Shown in pieces: positions 47,905 through 56,656 of a stretch of 64,000 nucleotides of DNA. The position numbers and the translations under genes were made by a program. The stretch's first letter is position 1; each line of letters begins with the position of its first letter. The notes under the pieces were generated by a model that saw nothing but the letters and a program-made list of their open reading frames with translations, was not told where the DNA came from and made no database searches. The stretch comes from Desulfobacula toluolica Tol2. Lineage in GTDB: Bacteria > Desulfobacterota > Desulfobacteria > Desulfobacterales > Desulfobacteraceae. Location: the NCBI RefSeq assembly GCF_000307105.1, contig NC_018645.1, positions 593,001 to 657,000 on the forward strand, in the 5' to 3' direction.

Positions 47905-50900
47905 AAGCATTTAAACAGGTTATCTCCTATTTTTGCGCCCATCCCACGGCATCCAATCTTTTGATGCTGCTGTTTATCGCCCTGGGTGCCGTATCAGTCA
48001 CTGATTTGAAACGGGAAACTTTTCCTGATTTTTCAATCAATGCGGTTGAAATTTCGGTGGCCTATCCAGGTGCCACAGCAGATGATGTTGAATCCTCTGT
48101 GTGCAGGCGCATTGAAGATGCCATTGACAGTGTGAGCAATATTGCCGAGATCAAGAGTACGGCCATGGAAAATCGGGCTTCCGTTGTGGTGGAAATGGCG
48201 CAAGACAATGATATTATTGAGTTTTTTAATGATATCAAAACCGAAGTTGAGGCTGTCAATGATTTCCCGGTCGAAGTGGAAGATGTGATTGTAAAAAGGG
48301 TTAACCGGACAGATCCGGTTGTGTCTGTGGCTGTAACCGGACCCATGAGTCCATTGCATTTGAAATTTTATTGTGAAGATTTAAAAGACCGGCTAAAGCG
48401 CCTTGACCGGGTCTCTCAGGTGGAGATCCTGGGATTTTCAGACCATGAATTTTTAATTGAGATCCCTTTTTATAACATGATGCGGCTGGGTCTTTCCGTG
48501 TCGGACATCCAGGGTGCTGTGGCCGCCCAGAATGTGGATCTGCCGGCCGGAAGCCTGGAAACACGGGATTCGGATATTTTGATCCGGTTTTCAGAAGAAA
48601 GAAAAACTTTGCATGACCTGGAAAATCTCATTGTGGTATCTTCGAGAAGCGGTGCTGAAATTCGTCTGGGGGAGATTGCAAAAATTTTTGACAGGTTTAT
48701 GGATGATGAGGATAAGATCCTGTTTGACGGAAAACGGGCCGGACTTCTTCAGATCAACAAGACCAAGTCTGAAGACGCCTTGAAAATAATGGATGAGGTG
48801 GCGGCCTTTCTGGAGGAAGAGCAGGCTCGTGCCCCGTCCGGGGTTTCTTTTTCTGTTACCCAGAACGTGTCCAAGATTGTCCGGGACCGCCTTCAAATGC
48901 TGATCAAGAACGCTGTGGTCGGTTTGATTCTCGTGTTTTTAGCCATGCTGCTTTTTTTTCCGTTTGGGTTTTCCTTCTGGGTGGCCATGGGACTGCCGGT
49001 TTCGTTTTTCCTGACCTTTTTCTTTATGAAGCACCTGGGGCTTTCCATCAACATGGTCTCCATGGTCGGGCTGCTCATCGGCCTGGGGCTGCTCATGGAT
49101 GATGCCATTGTAATTGCCGAGAATATTTCCGCCCACCTTGACAAAGGTAAAACTATTTTTAACTCCACGGTGGACGGTATCTGTGAAGTTGCGGCAGGTG
49201 TGTTTTCCTCTTTTTTAACCACGGTGTTTATTTTTGGATCTTTAGCCTTGAGTATGGCAGGAGATATTGGAAAGGTTCTTTATGTCATTCCAGTGGTGTT
49301 GATCCTGACTCTTTGTGTGAGTCTTGTGGAAGCCTTTTTGATTCTTCCCCATCACCTGTCACATTCTCTTTCAAAGCGGGTGCCGGGCTTGCAGAAAAAA
49401 ACATACCGCCAAAAGATGGACGACGGGGTCAACTGGCTGAAGGAAAAGTTTCTGGGGCGGATTGTTGATGCGGCAGTAAATTTCAGGTATCTGTTCATCG
49501 GACTTGTGATCTTTGTCTTTATTGCTTCTGTTGCCATGATTGCGGGCGGGCGTTTGAAAACCCAGGCTTTTCCGGATATCGAAGGGGATGTGCTGCAGGC
49601 AAGGGTTCTTTTTCCCCAGGGAACTCCCCTTGAAAGAACGCAATTTTATGTGGACCAGCTGGTTGCTGCGGCCCAAAAGATGAATGACCGGCTTGCTCCT
49701 TCCCAGCCGGGCAAGGCAGATCTGGTGGAGCATATCGGCGTATTGTACAACACCAATGTGGATGCAGGGGAAAAGGGCGCTCATGTGGCAACGATATCCC
49801 TGGATCTGTTGAGCGCTGAAAAAAGATTCAGTACCATGGATGATATTATCGGTCTGTGGCGAACCCTGGCAGGGGATATCCCGGATGCCATTGCCGTCGC
49901 GTTCAAGGAGCCTGTTATAGGGCCGGGTGGGCTTCCCATTGAAATCCGGCTTAAGGGAGATAGCCTGGATGAATTAAAACAGGCCTCCACACAGCTGATC
50001 AACTGGTTTTATGCTTATGAGGGCGTGTCGGATCTGTATGATGATCTTCGGCCAGGCAAACCTGAAATTCAGGTAAAACTTAAAAAAGGCGCTAAAATCA
50101 GGGGTTTTGATGCCCAAATCGTTTCAAAACAATTGAGAGCCGCTTTTTATGGTGCCACGGCAAGCGAAGTGATTGTGGGGGATGACTCCTATGAAGTCAA
50201 TATTCGCATGGCAGGTGCCGACCGGAACAGTGTGTCCAGTCTTGAAAATTTTTATCTCATGGACGGCAAAGGCGAACGGGTTCCTTTGAACACAGTGGCA
50301 TCCATTACCTACAGCCGGGGCTATTCCGGGATCAAGCGGGTGGATGCTGACCGGACGGTTACGATAACAGGGGATGTGGACACCCGGGTGGCCAATGCAG
50401 CCGATATCATAGCTGATACAAAGGCCAGGTTTCTGCCGCAATTGAAAAAACAATTTCCCAATATTATTATCGGGCTTGAGGGCCAGGAAAAGGAGATGAA
50501 AGCGTCAATGGGCGGTATGGTAAAGGCGCTTGGTATCGGTGTTTTCGGGGTGTTTTGTTTGTTGAGTTTTCAGTTCAGATCCTACCAGGAACCCCTGGTG
50601 ATAATGATTACCATTCCATTTGCCTTTATCGGTGTTGTCTGGGGTCATATTCTCATGGGACTTGATATCAGCATGCCCAGCATTATGGGGTTTGTGTCCC
50701 TGGCCGGTATTGTGGTGAATGATTCCATCCTTCTGGTGGGGTTTATCAAACTGCATACCGCTTTGGGTAAATCCGTGGGTGAGGCGGGAAAATTGGCTTC
50801 AAGAGAGCGGTTCAGGGCGGTGATGCTGACATCGGTTACCACCATAGCCGGGCTTTTACCACTTCTTTCTGAACGATCTTTACAGGCCCAGATACTGATT

Positions 50901-51050
50901 CCACTGGCCTGCTCCATTGTGTTCGGACTTTTGATGTCAACGTTGCTGGTGCTGGTGGTGGTGCCCTGCCTTTACACCATTATGGCGGATTTTAACCTGG
51001 TGAAACCGGTCTCCCGCACTGATTTTGTCCAGATCACCGCGAAGGACTGA
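47901..51050 (+). CDS. RND-family efflux transporter
   Basis: 1049 residues with the AcrB-like plan: helix 1, porter domain, helices 2-6 with GLLIGLGLLMDDAIVIAE (helix 4, two acidic residues), second porter domain, helices 8-12 with FVSLAGIVVNDSILLVGFI. It is closest to the unspecified hydrophobe/metal RND groups. The last ~13 codons (VSRTDFVQITAKD) replace what a second copy of the 3' end at 52789 reads as PEKS-stop, so the C-terminus seems to have been altered by a rearrangement. Confidence 0.93.
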   Translation: MKAFKQVISYFCAHPTASNLLMLLFIALGAVSVTDLKRETFPDFSINAVEISVAYPGATADDVESSVCRRIEDAIDSVSNIAEIKSTAMENRASVVVEMAQDNDIIEFFNDIKTEVEAVNDFPVEVEDVIVKRVNRTDPVVSVAVTGPMSPLHLKFYCEDLKDRLKRLDRVSQVEILGFSDHEFLIEIPFYNMMRLGLSVSDIQGAVAAQNVDLPAGSLETRDSDILIRFSEERKTLHDLENLIVVSSRSGAEIRLGEIAKIFDRFMDDEDKILFDGKRAGLLQINKTKSEDALKIMDEVAAFLEEEQARAPSGVSFSVTQNVSKIVRDRLQMLIKNAVVGLILVFLAMLLFFPFGFSFWVAMGLPVSFFLTFFFMKHLGLSINMVSMVGLLIGLGLLMDDAIVIAENISAHLDKGKTIFNSTVDGICEVAAGVFSSFLTTVFIFGSLALSMAGDIGKVLYVIPVVLILTLCVSLVEAFLILPHHLSHSLSKRVPGLQKKTYRQKMDDGVNWLKEKFLGRIVDAAVNFRYLFIGLVIFVFIASVAMIAGGRLKTQAFPDIEGDVLQARVLFPQGTPLERTQFYVDQLVAAAQKMNDRLAPSQPGKADLVEHIGVLYNTNVDAGEKGAHVATISLDLLSAEKRFSTMDDIIGLWRTLAGDIPDAIAVAFKEPVIGPGGLPIEIRLKGDSLDELKQASTQLINWFYAYEGVSDLYDDLRPGKPEIQVKLKKGAKIRGFDAQIVSKQLRAAFYGATASEVIVGDDSYEVNIRMAGADRNSVSSLENFYLMDGKGERVPLNTVASITYSRGYSGIKRVDADRTVTITGDVDTRVANAADIIADTKARFLPQLKKQFPNIIIGLEGQEKEMKASMGGMVKALGIGVFGVFCLLSFQFRSYQEPLVIMITIPFAFIGVVWGHILMGLDISMPSIMGFVSLAGIVVNDSILLVGFIKLHTALGKSVGEAGKLASRERFRAVMLTSVTTIAGLLPLLSERSLQAQILIPLACSIVFGLLMSTLLVLVVVPCLYTIMADFNLVKPVSRTDFVQITAKD
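50969..51009. repeat. Direct repeat, 5' copy (inside RND gene end)
   Basis: Thirty-seven of 41 bases match 52789-52829; the last 24 bases are identical. It marks the left edge of a 1.8-kb segment. Confidence 0.8.
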
Positions 51051-51510
51051 GTGAAACCAGACAGAAAATTGTTTACCGATATGAACGTCTCCAATGATTT
51101 GAGCTGTCGGAGCGATAAAGACCGTTGAATCAATTCAGGGCCTGGAATTTTTGTTATTCCGGATATAGAGGGGAGGAAACTCCTCGTTCCCCTTTTTGGA
51201 GCTTGATCATAAGATCGGCCACAAGGAATCCACTCAAAAAATTTAAAAATGACATTTAGGAAAAAAATCGGATTACCGGCAACGTAAAAAGAATGCAACC
51301 GGCGATCCAGGATAAATTCTGTTAATATGGGAACTATGAATACAAGTCACCGCTTTTTGGTGTCAGGTCAAACCAAAGACTGATACCATTATTGTTCTCT
51401 ATGATAGTGAGATAATTTTCCATTTTTTTTTGCATAAAAATACGTTTTGTAGTAGTTATCACTTTGATCATCCAAATTAAAAAAAAATATCTTTTGGGAG
51501 CATAAGTGCA
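51051..51510. other. 460-bp spacer after the RND gene
   Basis: It contains the RND terminator (51168-51197) and then AT-rich DNA with no gene. CACC/GGTG and other short hairpins near 51350 are too small to call. The 3' part must hold the promoter of the PAS gene at 51511, but no box is convincing. Confidence 0.5.
51168..51197 (+). terminator. Terminator after the RND operon
   Basis: AGGGGA (51169-51174) pairs with TCCCCT (51188-51193) around a smaller inner GAG/CTC stem and is followed by TTTT. Confidence 0.6.
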
Positions 51511-52149
51511 GTGGTTGATGAAATAATCAAAATTGAAAAATCCTTGGGGTTACCTTTTTTACAAGCTGTGCTGGAGAACTCATCAGCTTGTATAATTCTT
51601 GCAGAGGCATCATCAGGGAAAATTATTTACATTAATAATGCTGTTCGTATCTTTCGTGGAAAAACAGATGCACCATTAGATAATATCGCTTTGAAAGAAT
51701 ACGTCCTTTCATGGAAAGATTTGTTTCCTGATGGAACACCAATGAAAAATGAAGAAATGCCTCTTGCAAGGGCAATATTGAACGATGAAATTATTAGCAA
51801 TGAAGAAGTCATAGTAGAGTTGGATAATGGAGAGTACCGCTGGGCTCTTGCTTCAGCTTCTCCCATAAAGGATGAGAATGGGACAACCGTTGCAGGAATT
51901 GTGTCATGGTTGGATATAACAGATTACAAAGAAAAACAGATAGAACTCCAAAAAACAAAAGATGAGATTAAAACTTTAAAAGGACTTATTCCAATCTGCT
52001 CATCCTGTAAAAAAATTCGTGATGATAAAGGAAATTGGAGTCAAATTGAGGAATATATACGGAGGCATTCAGAGGCCGAGTTTAGCCACGGTATATGTAA
52101 AGAATGTATTGTTAAACTCTATCCTGATTTAGATATCTATGGTAAATAA
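51511..52149 (+). CDS. PAS-domain protein with C-terminal CxxC module
   Basis: 212 residues from GTG 51511 with GGGAG 10 bp upstream. One PAS/PAC domain (LPFLQAVLENSSACIILAEA, SPIKDENGTTVAGIVSWLDI), a short coiled coil, then LKGLIPICSSCKKIRDDKGN ... HGICKECI, a module with two CxxC pairs. The same C-terminus closes the decayed sensor at 22665. There is no kinase, cyclase or DNA-binding output. It is the main gene of the 1.8-kb segment between two copies of the RND 3' end. Confidence 0.82.
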   Translation: MVDEIIKIEKSLGLPFLQAVLENSSACIILAEASSGKIIYINNAVRIFRGKTDAPLDNIALKEYVLSWKDLFPDGTPMKNEEMPLARAILNDEIISNEEVIVELDNGEYRWALASASPIKDENGTTVAGIVSWLDITDYKEKQIELQKTKDEIKTLKGLIPICSSCKKIRDDKGNWSQIEEYIRRHSEAEFSHGICKECIVKLYPDLDIYGK

Positions 52150-52203
52150 TTAAGTGTTGATTATGTCTATAAATCCTGTCTTTTAGGCCTCTGAAGACTA
52201 TAA

Positions 52204-52743
52204 CGTGATAAGCTCGCTTTTGATAACCGGATTATTTTTTCAAATCCGGGAACCTTGTTCGGCAATCTTACTCTCAAAGCCCTGGAAAAAGATGATTATG
52301 TTTCTTCCATCCGGAACAAGCTTCTGGCCGAAGCCTTTTACCTGACCGGGGATATTGAAAAATATGGAACCGGGTTTATCCGTATCAGGAAAAAACTCAA
52401 CGAATTAAAGACGGCGACCTGCAAAATCAGTGAGACCGGGGATTTTTTCAGGGTCGAATTATTGGATATACGGTCAGGCGACCTGGAAGGAGTTTCCAAA
52501 ACGCCGGGGAAAACGCCGGGGAAAATGTCGGGGAAAACGCTGGTGCAGATACTGAAAATTTTATCCAGAGAACCACACCTGACGATTCCTGAAATTGTCA
52601 AAAAGATCCAAAAGTCCGACTCAGCCACTCAGAGGGCCATTCGAAAATTGTGTGAAGCAGGGTTTATTGACCGGGTCGGATCTGCTAAAGCAGGGTATTG
52701 GAAAGTTCTGGTGAGTCAATCTGAAATTGATGGAAACAAATAA
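52204..52743 (+). pseudogene. 5'-truncated RecG/AlbA-like ATP-binding protein (copy 2)
   Basis: Similarity to the family starts abruptly at about 52222 (DNRIIFSNPGTLFGNLTL) after a stop at 52201; the N-terminal AlbA_2/ATPase part is missing. What remains is the ...KYGTGFIRIRKKL segment, a linker with a TPGK/MSGK repeat (52500-52545) and a winged-helix end (TIPEIVKKIQKSDSATQRAI). A short form could be translated from TTG 52255, but with no ribosome site. A related, worse decayed copy is at 45000. Confidence 0.75.
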
Positions 52744-52788
52744 GGATCATGTTTAGCTGAGCTTAACAGACAGTGCATCTAAGTTTAA

Positions 52789-52829
52789 CCTTTACGCCAT
52801 TCTATCGGATTTTAACCTGGTGAAACCGG
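52789..52829. repeat. Direct repeat, 3' copy of the RND gene end
   Basis: Matches 50969-51009. Here the frame continues from GTGAAACCGG into GAAAAATCATGA, giving an EKS-stop that may be the original end of the RND protein. Confidence 0.8.
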
Positions 52830-52850
52830 AAAAATCATGATCCCATCAAA

Positions 52851-54959
52851 TTATTTGATGGAAGATCTCGCGATCTGTGCCTCGTCAAAGGAGGCCATCT
52901 GGGTCATGATTTTACAGGCTGTCTCGGCCATGTCAATGGCAATTGCAGCTCCTGTGCCTTCTCCCAGCCGCATGTTGAAATCAATCAGGGGGACAAGGTC
53001 CATGTGGGAGAGTGCCGCTTTCTGGGACTGTTCCGCAGATTTGTGACCGGAGATAAGATAACCTCGGATGCTCGGGTTGATGGCATAGGCCACAAGTCCT
53101 GCCGCCGTTGAAATTACCCCGTCCAGAACCACTGCGGTTTTTTTGGAGGCAGCAGCCAGAATTGCCCCGGCAATGCCCGCGATTTCAAACCCGCCTATTT
53201 TTTGAAGGATCTCAAACCCGTTGGACGGATCAATGGTATGAAAGGCCAGAACCCGTTCAATGACTTCTGTTTTGTGGGCAAGACCCTTGTCGTCAATGCC
53301 GGTTCCCCTTCCCGTGGCCTGGGCTGGTGAAAGCCCGGTGATGACACAAATGATGGCGGAAGCAGGTGTGGTGTTGCCTATGCCCATTTCTCCGACGCCT
53401 ACAATGTCAATGGGGTTTTGTTCATAGGCGTCAAGAAAGGTTGTCATGCCGTTTTCCAGGGCATGGATCACCTGTTGGCGTGTCATGGCATTTTCAATGG
53501 CAAAGTTTTTTGTTCCGTTGGCCACTTTTTTAATGATCAGTCCGGGATGGGGGGTAAATTCACGGATGACGCCCATGTCCACCACTTTCATCTCTATGCT
53601 GTGGTGACGGCACAACACATTGATGGCAGCACCGCCGTTTAAAAAGTTGTCCACCATCTGGGCTGTTACCTCGGAAGGATAGGCGGATACGCCTTCCTCG
53701 CAAATCCCGTGATCCCCGGCAAACACAAACAGATTTTTGCGCCTGATTTCAGGGTTCAGACTGTCCTGGATCAGGCTCATTTGGATGGCCAGATCTTCGA
53801 TACGGCCCAGTGCGCCCAGGGGTTTTGTTTTTTCATCTATTTTGGCGGTGGCGGCTGCCAGCAGGTGGTTTGGCAGGGGGGTGATTTGTTCAATTACTTT
53901 TTTGCACAGGCTTTGGGGTGCAAGCTCATTGAGCCTTAAGTCCGGGGTATGGCTTTTTTGCGGGGTTTTAATGGTTGGCGAGTTTGATGCAAGGCTGAAA
54001 TCAAGGATATATTTCAAGTGTTTTCCAGACAGCACCTCTGCCATGAGGTCCGGCGCTTTTTGCGGGGCAACAATGGCTTCTATCAGCAGATTCAGCTCTT
54101 TTTCATGGGCCTGCATGAACGGCACTGCTTTTTTCATATGAGCCCGTGTCATGCCGTAGACACCTGAGACCACAGCCTCCTTGTAATGAATCAGGTTGAG
54201 CAGGTTGGTTTCAATATGTTCATTTTTTGAAATTCCGCTGAAAAAGCAAATCTGTCCGGCTTTGCCCACCTTGGCAATGCCTTGGCAAAAGGCAATAAAA
54301 TCCCCGCAGGTATTGATCACCAGTTCAAATTCGCTCTCATGGGTGTCTTTGTTGCAGGCAATGCCGGTGGCTGCAACAAAGGGGGCAATATGGGCTATTT
54401 TTGTTTCATTTTTTTCAAGGACTTGGGGCACAAGCCCCAGATGCCGGGCATAAAGCGCTGTGATCAGCCCCATGGTGCCGGACCCGTAGATCAGTATTCT
54501 GTCATTTTGCCTGACGGATAATTTTTCAAAGGCATTGATCACGCACCCGACAGGCTCTGCAAAACAGGCCGCATGGAAGGCCAGATCATCAGGGATGGGA
54601 ATCAGGCTGTCTTTTGGCAGGACGGCATGGTCGGCAAATCCGCCGTCCGTATGGAACCCGGTGATTTTCATCTCCTGGCAAAGGTTTTCCCGGCCGGTTT
54701 GACAAAAGGTGCAGGTGCCACAGCTTTTTCCGGGCCAGACAACAAAGCGTTGACCGGTTTGATCCGCGACCACGATTTCATGCCCTAAAACCCTTGGCAG
54801 AACAAGATCCCTGTGGCCCTGTTCCCACATTTTGGCATCGGTACGGCAGATGGCACAGCAAAGGACACGGGTTTGGACATACCCTTTTTCAGGGGGGGGT
54901 GTCAGTTGTTCGGCAGGGTCGATTTCAAGTTTGCCAAGGCCGGTTAACACCATTTTCAT
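52851..54959 (-). CDS. cobT: Fusion: zinc-dependent alcohol dehydrogenase (MDR) - CobT
   Basis: 702 residues. Residues 1-~322 are a medium-chain dehydrogenase: catalytic zinc ligands C38 (AICRTD), H60-E61 (LGHE) and E135 (FAEPVGC); structural zinc Cys 80, 83, 86, 94; NAD fold YGSGTMGL. Residues ~345-702 are a complete CobT: FAGDHGICEEG, GVGEMGIGNTTPASAI, TGRGTGIDDKGLAHK and the general-base Glu in RLGEGTGAAIAID. CobT makes alpha-ribazole phosphate from a lower-ligand base and nicotinate mononucleotide. It is the last gene of a cobalamin-riboswitch unit. The dehydrogenase's substrate is unknown; an aminopropanol/aminoacetone or base-modifying step is speculation. Confidence 0.9.
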   Translation of the reverse strand: MKMVLTGLGKLEIDPAEQLTPPPEKGYVQTRVLCCAICRTDAKMWEQGHRDLVLPRVLGHEIVVADQTGQRFVVWPGKSCGTCTFCQTGRENLCQEMKITGFHTDGGFADHAVLPKDSLIPIPDDLAFHAACFAEPVGCVINAFEKLSVRQNDRILIYGSGTMGLITALYARHLGLVPQVLEKNETKIAHIAPFVAATGIACNKDTHESEFELVINTCGDFIAFCQGIAKVGKAGQICFFSGISKNEHIETNLLNLIHYKEAVVSGVYGMTRAHMKKAVPFMQAHEKELNLLIEAIVAPQKAPDLMAEVLSGKHLKYILDFSLASNSPTIKTPQKSHTPDLRLNELAPQSLCKKVIEQITPLPNHLLAAATAKIDEKTKPLGALGRIEDLAIQMSLIQDSLNPEIRRKNLFVFAGDHGICEEGVSAYPSEVTAQMVDNFLNGGAAINVLCRHHSIEMKVVDMGVIREFTPHPGLIIKKVANGTKNFAIENAMTRQQVIHALENGMTTFLDAYEQNPIDIVGVGEMGIGNTTPASAIICVITGLSPAQATGRGTGIDDKGLAHKTEVIERVLAFHTIDPSNGFEILQKIGGFEIAGIAGAILAAASKKTAVVLDGVISTAAGLVAYAINPSIRGYLISGHKSAEQSQKAALSHMDLVPLIDFNMRLGEGTGAAIAIDMAETACKIMTQMASFDEAQIARSSIK

Positions 54960-54960
54960 G

Positions 54961-55161
54961 TTATAACTCCTCTTCCGTCAGAACGAGTTTTTTTATGCAT
55001 ACATTGTTAAATCCGTTTTCTTTGAGACATGATTCATGCTGCCGGACAAGGTCCATCTGCTCAAAAGTGAAGACGCTGGCTTTTTCAAGCTTGACCAACA
55101 GGTAATCGTCATCTTTGAACCGGATATAGTCTTTACCGGATTTGATAATCAAAAGTTCCAT
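54961..55161 (-). CDS. 66-residue protein of unknown function
   Basis: Starts behind AAAAAGGGAATAATAAA and ends 1 bp before the CobT-fusion start; its last codons (GAGGAG) supply that gene's ribosome site. The sequence (IIKSGKDYIRFKDDDYLLVK; MDLVRQHESCLKENGF) is soluble with one beta-hairpin and one helix. No family recognised. Conserved position between TrpD-like and CobT genes suggests a small partner subunit (inference). Confidence 0.65.
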   Translation of the reverse strand: MELLIIKSGKDYIRFKDDDYLLVKLEKASVFTFEQMDLVRQHESCLKENGFNNVCIKKLVLTEEEL

Positions 55162-55169
55162 TTTATTAT

Positions 55170-55211
55170 TCCCTTTTTATTGCATCAGTTTTATTGCGTC
55201 CGTTTTATTGC
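55170..55211. repeat. Three 14-bp tandem repeats between TrpD-like and 66-residue genes
   Basis: On the minus strand GCAATAAAACGGAC, GCAATAAAACTGAT and GCAATAAAAAGGGA follow each other. The first holds the TrpD-like stop codon and the third the ribosome site of the next gene. Confidence 0.7.
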
Positions 55212-56308
55212 ATTAGGCGGTGAAGTTTTTTTAGTCCTTTTTTGGGATCTGTATTCTGGGCTTTTACCCAGTTTTCCAGGGTTTCAAATGCTGTTCCTGC
55301 TTCCAGAAGTTTTGTTGCCTGTTGGATTCCATCTTCCACATCTTTGGCTTTTCTTGCAGCAAGGAAAATCAGGCCTGCATTGAGCAGTGCCGCGTCTTTC
55401 CTGGCACTGTTTTCCTGGTTGTTGATCAGGGCGGCAAAACGTTTTGATTCGGTTTCAATGTCTTGTTCAGGCGACAGTTCCGTATGGTTTTTCACGGCAA
55501 GGCCCAGTTTTTTAGGGTCAATGGTAAATTCGTTTGTTTTTTTATTTTCCTGGATTTGCGCGCAATGGGTGATTCCGCAGACCGAGGCTTCATCCATGCC
55601 CTTGTCTGAGTCTTCAATGGAACCGTGCAGAACAATGGCATTTTGATAGCCTATTTCCTGCATGACATCTGACACAGGCCGGATCATTTCCCTTGAATAT
55701 ACGCCCCTTACTCCGATGGACGGCAGGGCCGGGTTGGCAAGGGATGCGGCAATGTTAAGTGTGGACCCGAAATAGATTTGAGACAGGATGCGGCCCAATG
55801 CCATGGGGTGAATATGGGGGCTCATGCCGTTAAACAGGCCAAGACTTACGGTTTCAATGCTTTTGGCAACAATATCAGCCGTGCATTCCACATCAACACC
55901 CAGGGCCTCTGCCATGTCAACGGTTCCGCACACGGATGTGATGGCCCGGGCACCGTGCCTTGCCATGGGGATGCCGCCTGCAGCCGCAATAATGGAGGCG
56001 GCAGTGCTGATATTGAATGTTTTAAAGGTGTCCATTCCAGTGCCGCTGTTGTCAACGGTTTTGATCTCATGGTTTAATTTTACTTTGGTTGTGTCAAGAT
56101 CATAAATGGCCTCCCAGGAACCTGCCACTTCTTCTTTGGTTTCGCCTTTGGCGGTCAACGCTGCCAGGAAAGCACCCTGGTGCATGTCGGTGACTGTATT
56201 GTTTAAAACACAAACAAACGCTTGTTTTGCCTCATTTCGGGTGAGATTTTTTTTTTGGATAAGGCGGGTGATAATTGTTCCGAATTCCCTGTTAATTGTC
56301 TGGGACAT
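55205..56308 (-). CDS. Anthranilate phosphoribosyltransferase-like protein (TrpD paralogue)
   Basis: 367 residues with the TrpD fold throughout. PRPP/metal segments remain: NSGTGMDTFKTFNIST and GMDEASVCGITH (the Asp-Glu metal pair). Anthranilate-site residues do not: KHGNR reads RHGAR, and the two Arg near the RTxFNxLGPLxNPA block are gone (FGSTLNIAASLANPA). It is therefore unlikely to make tryptophan, and no trp genes are near. It is the first gene after a cobalamin riboswitch, upstream of CobT, so a phosphoribosyl transfer onto a lower-ligand base or precursor is a reasonable hypothesis. Confidence 0.85.
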   Translation of the reverse strand: MSQTINREFGTIITRLIQKKNLTRNEAKQAFVCVLNNTVTDMHQGAFLAALTAKGETKEEVAGSWEAIYDLDTTKVKLNHEIKTVDNSGTGMDTFKTFNISTAASIIAAAGGIPMARHGARAITSVCGTVDMAEALGVDVECTADIVAKSIETVSLGLFNGMSPHIHPMALGRILSQIYFGSTLNIAASLANPALPSIGVRGVYSREMIRPVSDVMQEIGYQNAIVLHGSIEDSDKGMDEASVCGITHCAQIQENKKTNEFTIDPKKLGLAVKNHTELSPEQDIETESKRFAALINNQENSARKDAALLNAGLIFLAARKAKDVEDGIQQATKLLEAGTAFETLENWVKAQNTDPKKGLKKLHRLMQ

Positions 56309-56397
56309 AATAGATCTCCTGAATAATCACTGATTAATAATCATAATTTTATTCAAAAGGATCTTGTTCCAGCAAAGAATCCTGTAAATCAGTATTA

Positions 56398-56602
56398 AGG
56401 CAGGCTTTCCGACTTACGGATCATCCTAATCACTGCGTCTTCCCCTTTTAAACAGAGTGACATATTGCAGTTTTTGTCCCCGATCACGGCAACGGCTGGC
56501 ATGTGACGGATTTGCACCGTCTTTCCTTTTAACCTCGGGAAGGCCGTATCGGCAATCCCGGCACCTTGATACCTTAAAAAAGGTTATACCTTTCCGGGCG
56601 TT
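56398..56602 (-). ncRNA. Cobalamin riboswitch
   Basis: On the minus strand the conserved parts appear in order: GGTGCAAATCCGTCACA, then GCCGTTGCCGTGA, GTCACTCTG, GGGAAGAC, and the B12-box region GATGATCCGTAAGTCGGAA followed by AGCCTGCC. It lies 90 bp before the TrpD-like start (GGAG before ATG). B12 would be expected to repress the TrpD-like/66-residue/MDR-CobT unit. Edges are approximate. Confidence 0.92.
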
Positions 56603-56622
56603 ATTTTGTCAATCCATAAAAG

Positions 56623-56647
56623 ACCCCCGGCCATCACGGCCGGGGGT
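56623..56647 (-). terminator. Terminator of the fmdE transcript
   Basis: ACCCCCGGCC (56623-56632) pairs with GGCCGGGGGT (56638-56647); CTTTTA follows on the minus strand. It separates fmdE from the riboswitch unit, so the two are independently transcribed. Confidence 0.8.
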
Positions 56648-56656
56648 TGAACTGTG

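Noticed and set aside
52753-52767. Fifteen bases matching the 3' end of the UPF0145 gene (42305-42319) at 14 positions
   Set aside because: Interesting next to the RND-end repeat but too short to separate from chance.
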